Shown: piece by piece, positions 28,012-36,522 of the stretch
Numbering within the stretch: position 1 is the stretch's first letter
Layout: each line of letters opens with the position of its first letter
Made by a program: the position numbers and the translations under genes
Notes under the pieces: generated by a model
Databases searched by the model: none
What the model was told of the DNA's origin: nothing
What the model saw: only the letters and a program-made list of their open reading frames with translations
Source: Aeoliella straminimaris
GTDB taxonomy: Bacteria > Planctomycetota > Planctomycetia > Pirellulales > Lacipirellulaceae
Assembly (NCBI RefSeq): GCF_024054565.1
Contig: NZ_JAMXLR010000036.1
Span: 1-64,000 of the forward strand
DNA length: 64,000 bases
Reading direction: 5' to 3'

Positions 28012-28075
28012 CATCACGCAACTTCATTAGATCACGCGCCAGAGTGACTTCAACGGCGAAATTTTTACACAAGCG
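28012..28075 (+). repeat. Degenerate 60-bp repeat, copy 1
   Basis: Similar to 29504-29566 by eye: both read CATCA-GCAACT-CAT-AG-TC--GCGCC-GAG, then CAACGGCGAA-T-TTTACA. Translated, the two would give ITQLH-stop-ITRQSDFNGEIFT here and IKQLNELARRSGLNGEVFT there, so they may be remnants of one coding sequence. Confidence 0.45.
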
Positions 28076-28336
28076 TTTCACGGGCGCTCGAGGCCAGGCA
28101 ACGCGAGTGGCAAAGCGGGCGGTGTTGCCGCCATGCCACACGGGTAGCCGTGCCTGCGCATCGATTCATGCGCGTGCAGATAGAGTGGACCAGTCGAAGT
28201 CGCCACACCGCTGCAGTCAACAGACTACATCACAAAGTGAACGTAGCGATCAAAAAGAAACGCAGCAGGGCATCGCGTCTAAAGTCGCGCCGGTACCAGC
28301 CCGAGTACTCGGAGCCAGCAGTTGCCAGTTCTATGA

Positions 28337-28367
28337 CGAGCAGATTCCGTCGTCCGGAATCTGCTCG
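28337..28367 (-). terminator. Strong hairpin after the PEP-CTERM gene
   Basis: CGAGCAGATTCCG (28337-28349) pairs perfectly with CGGAATCTGCTCG (28355-28367) around a 5-base loop. It lies 22 bases beyond the stop of the minus-strand PEP-CTERM gene. There is no T-tract, so it may be a terminator or an RNA-stabilising hairpin. Confidence 0.45.
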
Positions 28368-28389
28368 CAGCAACCCATGTTTTTCGCGG

Positions 28390-29058
28390 CTAGCGCCGCT
28401 TGCGAATTGCCAAGCCTGCCGCCAAGGCTAGTCCAGCCAACATAACAGTCGACGGCTCGGGCACGACGGTGAACTGCATTTCGGCCACACCTACTCGGAA
28501 CGTGCTGCCGTAGTTGGTGTTAATCTCGAAACCGACGTAACGTGCAGAAGGAACACCGCTGAGGTCGATGACCATGTCCGCTGGGGTGTCAGCTCCGGTG
28601 GCTTGCGGAATGGTATAGCTACCGAGCAAATTCCAGGCATCTGGCGGGAAAGTGGAATCGGAGTAGAAGATGTCGACATCTTTCATGCCACGATCGAGAA
28701 CTTCGCGTACGTTCCAGATGTAAAGAGAGTTCAGGTCGTCGTGGATAGAACCCAGGTCGACCATAAACCAGGCACCGGGCGTGTTGCCGTCGGTAAACGT
28801 TCCTTGCCCCTGCCAGTTGTCTTGCCAGGCCCCGTTGTGAGTCCACGTGCTGGGGTCGGCCGTATCGCCAACCGTGAGGCCCGTACCGTCGAGCACTCGC
28901 GACCACGACCCATCACCTGGGTCGGGATTATCACCCGGGTGGTAGGCGTCGCCCACGACACCTGGAATGGCGAGCGGAATCAACGCCGCCTGAGAGAAGG
29001 AACATGCCACCATAACCGCCACGGCGGTTGCCAAGCCCAGTACACGTTGTCCACTCAT
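28390..29058 (-). CDS. PEP-CTERM sorting-domain protein with discoidin-like domain
   Basis: 222 aa from ATG at 29058 (MSGQRVLGLATAVAVMVAC), with GAGG about 9 bases upstream. A signal peptide covers about residues 1-25. The mid part (WFMVDLGSIHDDLNSLYIWN, MKDVDIFYS, ARYVGFEINTNYG) resembles an F5/8 type C (galactose-binding, discoidin) beta-sandwich. The C-terminus is a clear PEP-CTERM signal: VPEPS, a hydrophobic segment, then IRKRR. The protein is therefore exported, processed by an exosortase-type system and probably surface- or EPS-associated. No exosortase gene is in the window. Confidence 0.88.
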   Translation of the reverse strand: MSGQRVLGLATAVAVMVACSFSQAALIPLAIPGVVGDAYHPGDNPDPGDGSWSRVLDGTGLTVGDTADPSTWTHNGAWQDNWQGQGTFTDGNTPGAWFMVDLGSIHDDLNSLYIWNVREVLDRGMKDVDIFYSDSTFPPDAWNLLGSYTIPQATGADTPADMVIDLSGVPSARYVGFEINTNYGSTFRVGVAEMQFTVVPEPSTVMLAGLALAAGLAIRKRR

Positions 29059-29735
29059 TAGAACTGACCTCAAGCACGAAGAAGAAAAGGTATGCGGATA
29101 AAATGGGCGCGTCGTTCACTCCGCCAATTAATGGTCGACTGGACCACTCGGAGATAAGTACTACCACAGGCAACTGCCGCGACTAAAGCTTGGCGGTGGG
29201 TTGCCAGCGATTGGAAGCGCTCCCCCAACTCGTGCAGTATAAGCAATGCATTCATCCGCGGAACACGGAAAAAACGGAAAAACCGATAGAAATTCCTTGA
29301 TCAACCAACCGGGGCCGCGTATCGCTTCGACACGCCGCGGGTGCCGTAAACTATTGCAGTGCAATGCTTTTTAGAGACAAACTGCTGCCAATTGCCGCTA
29401 GTCGCGGACTTGCACGTCCGAATTGCATGCCCCTGCAGGGGGGGGGCGGCATATCCAAACGGCTTCCGCAGGGGGGAGCTTCCCCCGCCCCACACCATCA
29501 CACCATCAAGCAACTCAATGAGCTCGCGCGCCGGAGCGGCCTCAACGGCGAAGTCTTTACAGACGGGGTTTTATGGAGATTGCGAAATCGCAAAAAGCAC
29601 GTAGCCGGATTCGCAAGAATTCGGAACGTCGACGCTGGCACGAATGGCCATTTGTATTTCCGTCGGCGCTCCACGCCCGTGTGTACTTAACGGCCACCCT
29701 TGGTCAACATCGCCCCGTTTTTGGTTAGCGTGCAC
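29059..29735. other. Intergenic region, no supported gene
   Basis: About 680 bases between two minus-strand genes. It holds GC-rich short palindromes (29430-29485) and the better-preserved copy of the 60-bp repeat (29504-29566). The plus-strand frame 29364-29690 runs through the repeat. Its last 60 codons have plausible protein composition, but the upstream part does not. Confidence 0.45.
29504..29566 (+). repeat. 60-bp repeat, copy 2
   Basis: The counterpart of 28012-28075 on the other side of the PEP-CTERM gene, same orientation. Translated in the plus frame it reads IKQLNELARRSGLNGEVFTDG and continues WRLRNRKKHVAGFARIRNV, so it may be the end of a decayed gene. Confidence 0.45.
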
Positions 29736-30050
29736 TTATTGTGGATCGGCTTGGAAGAGGTTCTTCGGAACATCACCAAATTCCGACACAAAGCAATGAA
29801 GCTTGTCGTTGTCACTAATGTAGATGCGACCGCAGTCAGGACACTGATACATTTGCCGATGACCCTTAGGAAGAGTAATTGGGAGTGTCATCGTGTAACG
29901 CTGGGAAACGCTACGCGGAGCTGATTGAATCAGCTGATCCAGGGCAGTATATAGTGCATCCATTGACTGGTCTGGATATAAGTAGGCTTTGTAGGGTAGG
30001 TCATCGGTCTGGTCGTAAATGGCATGGCCACACTCACAGAGAAACTTCAT
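29736..30050 (-). CDS. Hypothetical zinc-ribbon protein
   Basis: 104 aa from ATG at 30050 (MKFLCECGHAIYDQTDDLP). The frame reaches 30083, but the internal ATG puts the first CxC at the N-terminus, as is usual. Two Cys pairs are present (CECG near residues 5-8 and CPDCGRIYI near residue 75), separated by a helical segment, so a single zinc ribbon or two half knuckles are likely. The end (FVSEFGDVPKNLFQADPQ) is unrecognised. It stands alone between intergenic regions. The function is unknown. Confidence 0.65.
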   Translation of the reverse strand: MKFLCECGHAIYDQTDDLPYKAYLYPDQSMDALYTALDQLIQSAPRSVSQRYTMTLPITLPKGHRQMYQCPDCGRIYISDNDKLHCFVSEFGDVPKNLFQADPQ

Positions 30051-30365
30051 GTCTGGTGCCACTTTCCTTGTTCTTGCTTGCAAAAAGTCGACGCATAACC
30101 AGTGGGGACCTCAATGTAGCAGTTGGCCTGCTTGGCGAACCGCCACTTGCTGTCTCGCCACTTGCTCAGACGTTATCGTCGCACGCATCTTTGCCGGAAA
30201 CGCTACAACCTGCCATGCAGTGTCGTCTCCATCCTACGCAACGGGCTGCGGATGCGTCACCTCTTCCCATCTTCTCCCCACGCGCAACTGCTGTTGACTC
30301 TCACCACCCATCCGGCCCAGAATCCGTCTCCCCCGCGCACCTTTCTTTCCTGGAGCACCGCTAGT
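30051..30365. other. Divergent intergenic region
   Basis: 315 bases between the zinc-ribbon gene (minus) and the SYLF gene (plus). It is expected to contain both promoters. I see no convincing motif or additional gene. Confidence 0.4.
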
Positions 30366-31466
30366 ATGCGACGGATTTTCCGCCAAAACATGGCCTCTCA
30401 TGCACGACTGCTAGCATCGCTGTTAGCGCTGAGCTTCACTGCGACCACGGCCTTCGGGCAGGCTCGCGAGGACGAGACCGTTCGTCAATCGATTCAGGTA
30501 TTGAACGAAGTGATGGCGATTCCCGCGCAGGCCATTCCTCAGCGGATGCTGGCGGACGCCCAAGGTGTGGCGATCATTCCCAACGTGATCAAAGGGGGCT
30601 TTGTAATCGGTGCTCGGCATGGGCGGGGTACGCTGGTGGTGAAAGACGATAACGGCACCTGGCACGCCCCCGTGTTTGTGACGCTCACCGGCGGCAGCGT
30701 TGGTTGGCAGGCTGGCGTGCAGGCGACCGACGTGATCCTGGTGTTCAAAACCAAGCAGAGCATTCAAGGCATCTTTAACGACAAGTTCACGCTAGGAGTC
30801 GATGCCGCGGCGGCGGCCGGTCCGGTGGGGCGGCAAGCCTCGGCGGCCACCGACCTGCAGCTCAAGGCGGAGGTCTATTCGTATGCCAGGAGTCGTGGGC
30901 TGTTCATCGGAGCCTCGCTGGACGGATCGATGCTCAAGGTCGACGGCATGGCTAATGCCGCCTACTACCGCAGCCCAGGACCGCAGCAACCGGTGATTAT
31001 TCCTCCGGCTGCGGTGGAGCTGGTGCAACTGGTGAACAGTTACAGTTCGACACGGGTCAGTCCCGTGGCGCCGGGCACCACACCGAACCAGGCCAACGCC
31101 TTTCCGCCGGCCAACGCCCCGGCCCAGGCGCCAGTACTCGCGCAGCAGTACTCGACCCCCGACTCGGAAGTGATTCGCGCCCAGTTGAGTCAAACGTCGC
31201 CCGAACTGTTCGAGCAACTCGACCCCCAATGGCGAGCGTTCCTGGCCTTGCCAGTCGAAGTGTTCAGCGGCCAAACCGCCCCTCCCATCGAAGCAGTGCA
31301 AAGATCGCTGAGCCACTACCAGATGGTAGTCACCAACCCGGCCTATCAGGCCCTGGCCAACCTGCCCGCGTTCCAGTCGACGTATGGATTGCTACGCCAC
31401 TACGAGGCGACACTGCTGCAGAACGAGGCACCGCTGAATCTGCCGCCGCCGCCGGCGGTGCAGTAG
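30366..31466 (+). CDS. Exported SYLF-domain (Ysc84-type) lipid-binding protein
   Basis: 366 aa from ATG at 30366. The frame is open to 30123, but the signal peptide (MRRIFRQNMASHARLLASLLA, cut near TAFGQA) fixes the start. Residues about 45-215 follow the SYLF domain: QSIQVLNEVMAIPAQAIPQRML, AQGVAIIPNVIKGGFVIGARHG, GSVGWQAGVQATDVILVF, KFTLGVDAAAAAGPVG, EVYSYARSRGLFIGASLDG. SYLF domains bind phosphoinositides in eukaryotes. In bacteria they are exported and of unclear role. The C-terminal 130 residues are proline/alanine rich, then helical. It is monocistronic. Confidence 0.85.
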   Translation: MRRIFRQNMASHARLLASLLALSFTATTAFGQAREDETVRQSIQVLNEVMAIPAQAIPQRMLADAQGVAIIPNVIKGGFVIGARHGRGTLVVKDDNGTWHAPVFVTLTGGSVGWQAGVQATDVILVFKTKQSIQGIFNDKFTLGVDAAAAAGPVGRQASAATDLQLKAEVYSYARSRGLFIGASLDGSMLKVDGMANAAYYRSPGPQQPVIIPPAAVELVQLVNSYSSTRVSPVAPGTTPNQANAFPPANAPAQAPVLAQQYSTPDSEVIRAQLSQTSPELFEQLDPQWRAFLALPVEVFSGQTAPPIEAVQRSLSHYQMVVTNPAYQALANLPAFQSTYGLLRHYEATLLQNEAPLNLPPPPAVQ

Positions 31467-31593
31467 TTGGTACCACACGCCAACGGGTAGCACGGAAAGT
31501 CGGCCGGAGTGGATCGTGCCACTGGACAAGCTCACCACGGCCGATTGTCCGTGTGCGCAGCACAAGAGGTTATGGGAGGATGGCCGCGCATAT

Positions 31594-31683
31594 CAGCCGC
31601 GGAGCGGCGAAAGCGCATAGCCTGGGGCGCGAGCCCCAGGAACAGGTTACAAGAAAACTACCAGCCACAGAGTGGCGACAGCG
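31594..31683 (+). repeat. REP-like composite palindrome, copy A (left of the RAYT gene)
   Basis: A 90-bp unit built of three hairpins: CAGCCGCGGAGCGGCG, a middle GCCTGGGGC/GCCCCAGG stem, and CAGCCACAGAGTGGCGACAG. The same unit occurs inverted at 32227-32316, as a further copy at 39472-39562, and in inverse orientation at 40575-40667. Confidence 0.8.
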
Positions 31684-31755
31684 AACCCCCCATCCGAATC
31701 TGCTAGACTAACTCTCGGTCTACGTTCATCTGGTGGCTGGAGGGGCTTGGCAACA

Positions 31756-32223
31756 ATGGCCAGCACATTTACTTGCTTGGATTACCACGTCGTGTTCAGC
31801 ACGAAGTATCGCAAGCCTTCGATTCAGGAAGCACTTCGGCAGGAACTCTACCAATACCTGGGAGGAATCGTCCGCGCAGAGCACGGGTGCCTCCGCGAAA
31901 TTGGTGGCATGCCTGACCATCTTCATCTACTCGTCGGCATTCCACCGACAATCGCCGTCTCCGATGCGATTCGGGTCTTCAAAACCAACTCGTCGAAGTG
32001 GGTGAACGAGCGTGGTGACCAGATTGGGAAGTTCCAGTGGCAACCTGGTTTCGCCGCCTTCACCGTCAGTGTTTCACAGCGGGAGGTAGTCTCCCAGTAC
32101 GTCCGCAATCAACAGGAACATCATCGTCAACGGAGCTTCCAAGAGGAATTCCTGGGGTTGCTCAAGCGTCACCAGATCGAGTACGACCCGAAATATGTGT
32201 TCGAGCAGGAGCACGTCGGGTAG
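31756..32223 (+). CDS. REP-associated tyrosine transposase (RAYT), IS200/IS605 TnpA-like
   Basis: 155 aa from ATG at 31756; upstream codons of the same frame look non-coding. HUH nuclease hallmarks: HVVFSTKYRKPSI near the N-terminus, the metal-binding HLHLL in MPDHLHLLVGIPP, and the nucleophile Tyr in SQYVRNQQEHH. The length matches Y1 transposases. It is flanked at 73 bases upstream and 4 bases downstream by inverted copies of a 90-bp REP-like palindrome, and more copies occur elsewhere without a transposase. This is the arrangement of RAYT/REPIN systems, in which the transposase mobilises the palindromes. Confidence 0.9.
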   Translation: MASTFTCLDYHVVFSTKYRKPSIQEALRQELYQYLGGIVRAEHGCLREIGGMPDHLHLLVGIPPTIAVSDAIRVFKTNSSKWVNERGDQIGKFQWQPGFAAFTVSVSQREVVSQYVRNQQEHHRQRSFQEEFLGLLKRHQIEYDPKYVFEQEHVG

Positions 32224-32226
32224 AAC

Positions 32227-32316
32227 CGCTGTCGCCACTCCGTGGCTGGCGAAGATGTTCGCATCGGTCCCCGGGGCTTACGCCCCGGGCTATGCGCTGT
32301 CGCCGCTCCGCGGCTG
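32227..32316 (-). repeat. REP-like composite palindrome, copy B (right of the RAYT gene)
   Basis: A 90-bp unit, the inverse of copy A. On the minus strand it reads CAGCCGCGGAGCGGCGACAG, then GCATAGCCCGGGGC, and ends CAGCCACGGAGTGGCGACAG. It begins 4 bases after the RAYT stop codon. Confidence 0.8.
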
Positions 32317-32375
32317 AGGAATGCTAGCTCCGTCGTGCCCGTCGTGGTTCAACTTAACGCACCAGGCAGCAACGC

Positions 32376-33560
32376 TCAATCAATCCGCCCCATCCGCTTC
32401 ACGAACTCCCGATCGAGCTCTTCAATGTCACCGAAGTGCTCGCGGAACTCTTCGATGCGAGTCTCGGCCGAGACGGGGATGAAGGGTTTCTTCTTGGCCT
32501 GGGATTTGACGTAGGCCACGTACTCGTCGGGGTGGTAGCGCATCAGAAAGTAGTTGAGCGCCCAGGCGTCGGCGTAGGCGTCGGTCGCCGTGCGGGCGTC
32601 GCGGAAGCGTTTGTCGTCGGCCACCATGGCCAGCAAACTGGTGCGGCGAGATGTGTGGAGGTTCGTCTTGAACGTCGACAGCCGCAAGTGATTCACCTTG
32701 CCGATGCCCCGCCAGCCGCGGTTGCTCGACAGGTCGGGCGCTTCGAAATACACGGCCATTCCTTCGACCAGCCACAGTGGCAACTCGGCCAGGCGTTGCT
32801 GCAGACCACAGTTGAAGGCAATCTGATGCGTGGCCTCGTGCACCACGGTGGCCACCAAGGGCAGGGCGGCCGGTTGGGCGAGCATGCGGTTGATGTCGCG
32901 CAGAGAACCTCGACCGCCGCCACCGTGCAGTGCTTGGGAGCCGGTCAGGTCGTACATGCTCACGCGGTTGGTGGTGAGGCTGTAGTAACCGATGATGCTG
33001 CCGGCCGCGGTGCCGAGTTCGTCGGCGCTGGCCGTGCGGTACTGGTCGGCCGTGGCGTAGATGATCACGACCAGCGGGAACTCGGGCTCGTGGATCTCGA
33101 CACCCTGGTTCTCCCAGAAGTTGGTAAACGCGCGGTGCAGTCGTTCGAGCAGCGAACTGGTCCACTGGGCGTACGCGCGGCTGGTGTTGAAGCAGACCAC
33201 GTAGTGCGGTGTGGTATGGAGGTTGAACCCCTCGGGCAGCTCTTCCAGGACCTGCCGGCCCAGCTGGTCGGGCGTCAGCGGTTTGAACGGGGCTTCGATT
33301 CGCTCGCGGGAAACCACGGTCGCGGCTTCAATCAGGTGCTGCACCCCGTTGGGCGTCTGCAGCATGACACCCCCGTCGGTATCCTCGGCCAGGATGCGGC
33401 CGGTGAGGGTCTGCTCGCCATCGTCGCCCTGAAAGCGGACCACCTCCACCGGCGCGGGCTTCGGCTGGTCGGCCCGCACCGCGGCACCCGAGGGCAACAG
33501 CGCGGCAAAAAAGGCCAGGGAAGCGAGGCACGCAAATTGTCGGTGGGCGGCATCGGGCAA
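32376..33560 (-). CDS. Exported DUF1570 protein, HExxH metallopeptidase-like
   Basis: 394 aa if started at TTG 33560, with AGGA 7 bases upstream, directly before a signal peptide (FACLASLAFFAALLPSGAAVRA). The frame is open to 33665, which would collide with the dapL promoter region. After a small beta-domain (about 35-85), the main part follows the planctomycete DUF1570 family. It carries VVHEATHQIAFNCG with the zinc motif HExxH, then WLVEGMAVYFEAPD, whose Glu is the likely third ligand as in gluzincin-type peptidases. I infer a periplasmic or secreted metallopeptidase. It is divergent from dapL. Confidence 0.82.
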   Translation of the reverse strand: MPDAAHRQFACLASLAFFAALLPSGAAVRADQPKPAPVEVVRFQGDDGEQTLTGRILAEDTDGGVMLQTPNGVQHLIEAATVVSRERIEAPFKPLTPDQLGRQVLEELPEGFNLHTTPHYVVCFNTSRAYAQWTSSLLERLHRAFTNFWENQGVEIHEPEFPLVVIIYATADQYRTASADELGTAAGSIIGYYSLTTNRVSMYDLTGSQALHGGGGRGSLRDINRMLAQPAALPLVATVVHEATHQIAFNCGLQQRLAELPLWLVEGMAVYFEAPDLSSNRGWRGIGKVNHLRLSTFKTNLHTSRRTSLLAMVADDKRFRDARTATDAYADAWALNYFLMRYHPDEYVAYVKSQAKKKPFIPVSAETRIEEFREHFGDIEELDREFVKRMGRID

Positions 33561-33669
33561 GGAAAAAGTCCTGTGGGCGGCGTGTTGACGATCGGACAGG
33601 GGTCTTGTTCTATTGTAGCTCACCGCCCATTTACTGTCCCGATCGATATTTGCAGGCAAAAACACGACG

Positions 33670-34902
33670 ATGAGCGATCCCTACTTTCAACAGCTTTTTG
33701 CGGACCGCATCGGTGGTGCCAGCTACGGCAAAGGCACCTCGCTTTACAAGTTCGAGAAGATCAAGCGGGCGAAGCGAAAGGCGCTGGCCGACTTTCCCGA
33801 GCGAAAGCTGCTGGACTTCGGCATCGGCGAGAACGACTCGATGGCGCCGGAGAATGTCCGCCGGGTGATGGCCGAGGAGATCAACAAGCCGGAGAACCGC
33901 GGCTACGCGGATAACGGTGTGCTGGAGTTCAAGCAAGCGGCCGCGCGGTTCATGCAGCGCGAGTTCGGCGTGGAGCTCGACCCGGCGACCGAGATTAATC
34001 ACGCCATCGGCTCGAAGCCAGCCTACGCCCTGCTGCCGGCGGTGTTCATCAATCCGGGCGACATCACCCTGATGACGGTGCCCGGCTACCCGGTGATCGG
34101 AACGCACACCACTTACTATGGCGGCATCGTGCACAAACTGCCGCTGCTGGCCGAGAACGACTTTCTGCCCGACCTGGACGGCATCTCGCCCGACATTCTC
34201 GAGAAGGCGAAACTCCTGGTCATTAATTTCCCCAACAGCCCCACCGGCAAGACGGCATCACCGGAGTTCTACGAAAAGGTGGTGAAGTTTGCCAAGGAGA
34301 ACAACATCGTTGTTGTCCAGGACGCGGCCCACGCCATGCTGTCGTTCGATCAGCCGCCGAGCAGCTTCCTGGCCACGCCCGGCGCCAAGGAGGTGGGCGT
34401 CGAGGTGCACTCGATGTCGAAGGGTTTCGACATGATCGGCTGGCGGATGGGCTGGGTGTGTGGCCACCCGCTGATCGTGCAGGCGTTTGCCGACGTGAAG
34501 GACAACAGCGACTCCGGCCAGTTCATGGCCACCCAAAAGGCGGCGGCCGCGGCGCTGGACGATCCGGAAATACCGAAACAAATCCGCGAAAAGTACCGCC
34601 GCCGCATGGAAAAGCTGGTTGCCGTGCTGTCGCGGTGCGGTTTCGATTGCAAAATGCCGGGCGGGACCTATTTTCTTTATACTCCCGCGCCGAAGGGCCT
34701 GGCCGACGGCACCACGTTCGAAAATGCCGAAGCGGCCAGCCAGTACCTGATTCGTGAGCAATCGATTTGCACGGTGCCGTGGGACGACGCCGGGTCGTTC
34801 CTCCGCTTCAGCGTGACCTTCGTCGCGGAAGACGAGGCGGCCGAGGACGCCTTGATGGCCGAGACCGAGTCGCGGCTCAAAGAGCTTGGTCCGGTTTTTT
34901 AA
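33670..34902 (+). CDS. dapL: LL-diaminopimelate aminotransferase
   Basis: 410 aa, class I/II PLP-dependent aminotransferase. The N-terminal YFQQLFADRIGGASYGKGTSLYKFEKIK and LDFGIGENDSMAP fit DapL. PLP-site motifs: NFPNSPTGK, VVQDAAHAMLSFD, and the Schiff-base Lys in VHSMSKGFDMIGWRMG. The C-terminal FLRFSVTF carries the substrate carboxylate Arg. It converts tetrahydrodipicolinate directly to LL-diaminopimelate for lysine and peptidoglycan synthesis, the route known in Planctomycetes, Chlamydiae and plants. The next gene starts 25 bases later in the same direction. Confidence 0.93.
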   Translation: MSDPYFQQLFADRIGGASYGKGTSLYKFEKIKRAKRKALADFPERKLLDFGIGENDSMAPENVRRVMAEEINKPENRGYADNGVLEFKQAAARFMQREFGVELDPATEINHAIGSKPAYALLPAVFINPGDITLMTVPGYPVIGTHTTYYGGIVHKLPLLAENDFLPDLDGISPDILEKAKLLVINFPNSPTGKTASPEFYEKVVKFAKENNIVVVQDAAHAMLSFDQPPSSFLATPGAKEVGVEVHSMSKGFDMIGWRMGWVCGHPLIVQAFADVKDNSDSGQFMATQKAAAAALDDPEIPKQIREKYRRRMEKLVAVLSRCGFDCKMPGGTYFLYTPAPKGLADGTTFENAEAASQYLIREQSICTVPWDDAGSFLRFSVTFVAEDEAAEDALMAETESRLKELGPVF

Positions 34903-34927
34903 ATAACCAGCGATCCGCCAGCGTCCG

Positions 34928-35830
34928 ATGACCGACGACCAACTGCTCACCCGACCGATTGTGATTCTTGGAGCCCCGCGGTCGGGCACCACGGTGTTGA
35001 GTCAGCTGTTGAAGTTCCATCCGCAGGTTTACCTGGCCGACGAACCACGCATCCTGTGGAAGTACGGCAACGATGGCAAATCGGACGCCCTGCAGCCCGA
35101 CGACGCCCGGCCCGAGGTGGTCAGTCACATTCGCCGCGAGTTTGCCAGCAAGGTCCGCGATGCCGGGCGGGAGCGGCTGGTGGAAAAGACACCCAGCAAC
35201 AGCCTGCGGGTGGGGTTTGTCGATCGCGTGCTGCCCGATGCAATTTTCATCCATATCATGCGCGAGGGCACCGAGTCGGTGCTGTCGATCCGCAAGTTCT
35301 GGGACCAGCATGCCACAGGCGTGGGCGGCACCACTCGCCGACAATTGCTCCGGCGGCTGAAGGAAATCAAGCTGCGGCAGGCACCGTACTACGCCGGCGA
35401 GTTCGCCCGGCGGGTGATGACCAAAGTGCTGCCCAGCAAGAAACCGCGCGGTGTCTGGGGACCGCGCGTGCCGGGCATTCAGGAGATGGTCCGCGATCTC
35501 GACCCACTGGAGGTGGCGGCCTGGCAATGGCGGATGTGCGTCGAGCACGTGTGCCGCATTGGCCGAACGCTGCCTGCCGATCGTTACACCGAATGCCGCC
35601 TGGAAGAGTTCGGCAAAGAGGAATTCCAGCAACTGCTGGCGTTTTGCCAGTTGGAGTGGACCCCGGAAGTCGAGGCCGGCTTCGCCCAGAAGTACGAAAA
35701 CCGGCCGACAAAAGCTCGCAGCGCGGCAGCCGACACCGCCGAGGTGGAACTGGTCGAACAGTTGATCGCCCCCACGGCAACCTGGCTCGAGACGCTCGAG
35801 CCCCTCGCGCGTCATCGCACCGGCAAGTGA
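34928..35830 (+). CDS. Sulfotransferase family protein
   Basis: 300 aa. The PAPS 5'-phosphosulfate loop is VILGAPRSGTTVLSQLLKFHP (residues 12-32), followed by LADEPRILWKYGNDG. The 3'-phosphate-binding segment is IFIHIMREGTESVLSIRKFW (about residues 105-125). This is the typical layout of bacterial PAPS-dependent sulfotransferases of the Sulfotransfer family, which are numerous in Planctomycetes. The acceptor is unknown. The gene is 25 bases downstream of dapL and may share its transcript. Confidence 0.87.
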   Translation: MTDDQLLTRPIVILGAPRSGTTVLSQLLKFHPQVYLADEPRILWKYGNDGKSDALQPDDARPEVVSHIRREFASKVRDAGRERLVEKTPSNSLRVGFVDRVLPDAIFIHIMREGTESVLSIRKFWDQHATGVGGTTRRQLLRRLKEIKLRQAPYYAGEFARRVMTKVLPSKKPRGVWGPRVPGIQEMVRDLDPLEVAAWQWRMCVEHVCRIGRTLPADRYTECRLEEFGKEEFQQLLAFCQLEWTPEVEAGFAQKYENRPTKARSAAADTAEVELVEQLIAPTATWLETLEPLARHRTGK

Positions 35831-35847
35831 CGTCCGCTGTGCATCCT

Positions 35848-36522
35848 TCAGCGTGGTTTGATCCGTCGGGGGCTGGAACGCGGCTCGGACTGAATGACGT
35901 TTCCGTCTTCGATGCTCAGACGCACGTCGGCCAGCGCCTCCGCTTCGCTCATATTGTGCGTCACGTGCAGTGTGGTTGTCTCGCTGGCGGCGTGCACCTC
36001 GCGCAGCAGCTCGATCATCTGCGTGCGGGTTTGTTCGTCGAGCGCCGCCAACGGCTCGTCCAACAGCAGCACCGCCGGCCGGGCCGCCAGGGCGCGGCCC
36101 AGGGCGACGCGTTGTTGCTCGCCTCCGCTCAGCCCCGTGGCGCGACGGGGCAGCAGGTGCGTCACGTGCAGTTGCTCGGCCAGCTGGTCGGTGCGGGATC
36201 GGATTTCCGCAGCGGGCCGGCCGGCCACGCCCAGGGCAAACCCCAGGTTGTCCCGCACGGTCATGCGGGGAAACAAGGCGGCTTCCTGAGGTACATAGCC
36301 AAGATGGCGGTCGCCGGGGCGAAGGGCGGTGACGTCGCGGCCTGCCAGGCGCACGGTGCCACCGGCCAGGGGACGCAGCCCACAGATGGCCTCCAGCAAC
36401 GTGGTTTTGCCGCTGCCAGTGCGTCCCATCAACACGCCGTACTCGCCCGTGGGGATGGCCAGCGACACCTCCGCCAGGCGGAAGTCGGCAACGACCACGG
36501 AGAGACTTTGGCATTCGATCAT
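35848..36522 (-). CDS. Orphan molybdate/sulfate-type ABC transporter ATP-binding protein
   Basis: 224 aa. Walker A is GRTGSGKTTLLEAI (about 34-47), the Q-loop is in GYVPQEAALFPRMTV, the signature is LSGGEQQRVALGRALA (about 130-145), Walker B is VLLLDEPLAALDE, and the switch His is in LHVTHNMSEAEAL. It is closest in style to the ModC/WtpC/CysA importers. No permease or binding protein gene is adjacent. A short frame immediately upstream (ending by ATGA overlap at 36519) may be the remains of the permease gene. The gene might energise a permease encoded elsewhere or be a leftover. Confidence 0.85.
   Translation of the reverse strand: MIECQSLSVVVADFRLAEVSLAIPTGEYGVLMGRTGSGKTTLLEAICGLRPLAGGTVRLAGRDVTALRPGDRHLGYVPQEAALFPRMTVRDNLGFALGVAGRPAAEIRSRTDQLAEQLHVTHLLPRRATGLSGGEQQRVALGRALAARPAVLLLDEPLAALDEQTRTQMIELLREVHAASETTTLHVTHNMSEAEALADVRLSIEDGNVIQSEPRSSPRRIKPR

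Larger units (their letters stand above)
27625..28389. other. Intergenic, repeat-rich region without a gene
   Basis: About 765 bases. The left part holds several GGCCCAAAAC-type repeats, the right part a degenerate copy of a 60-bp repeat (28012-28075) and a hairpin (28337-28367). Open frames here have skewed composition and no domain signal. Confidence 0.5.

Noticed and set aside
32436..33914. Plus-strand frame of 492 codons opposite the DUF1570 gene
   Set aside because: Antisense shadow. The DUF1570 frame holds the HExxH motif and a signal peptide.
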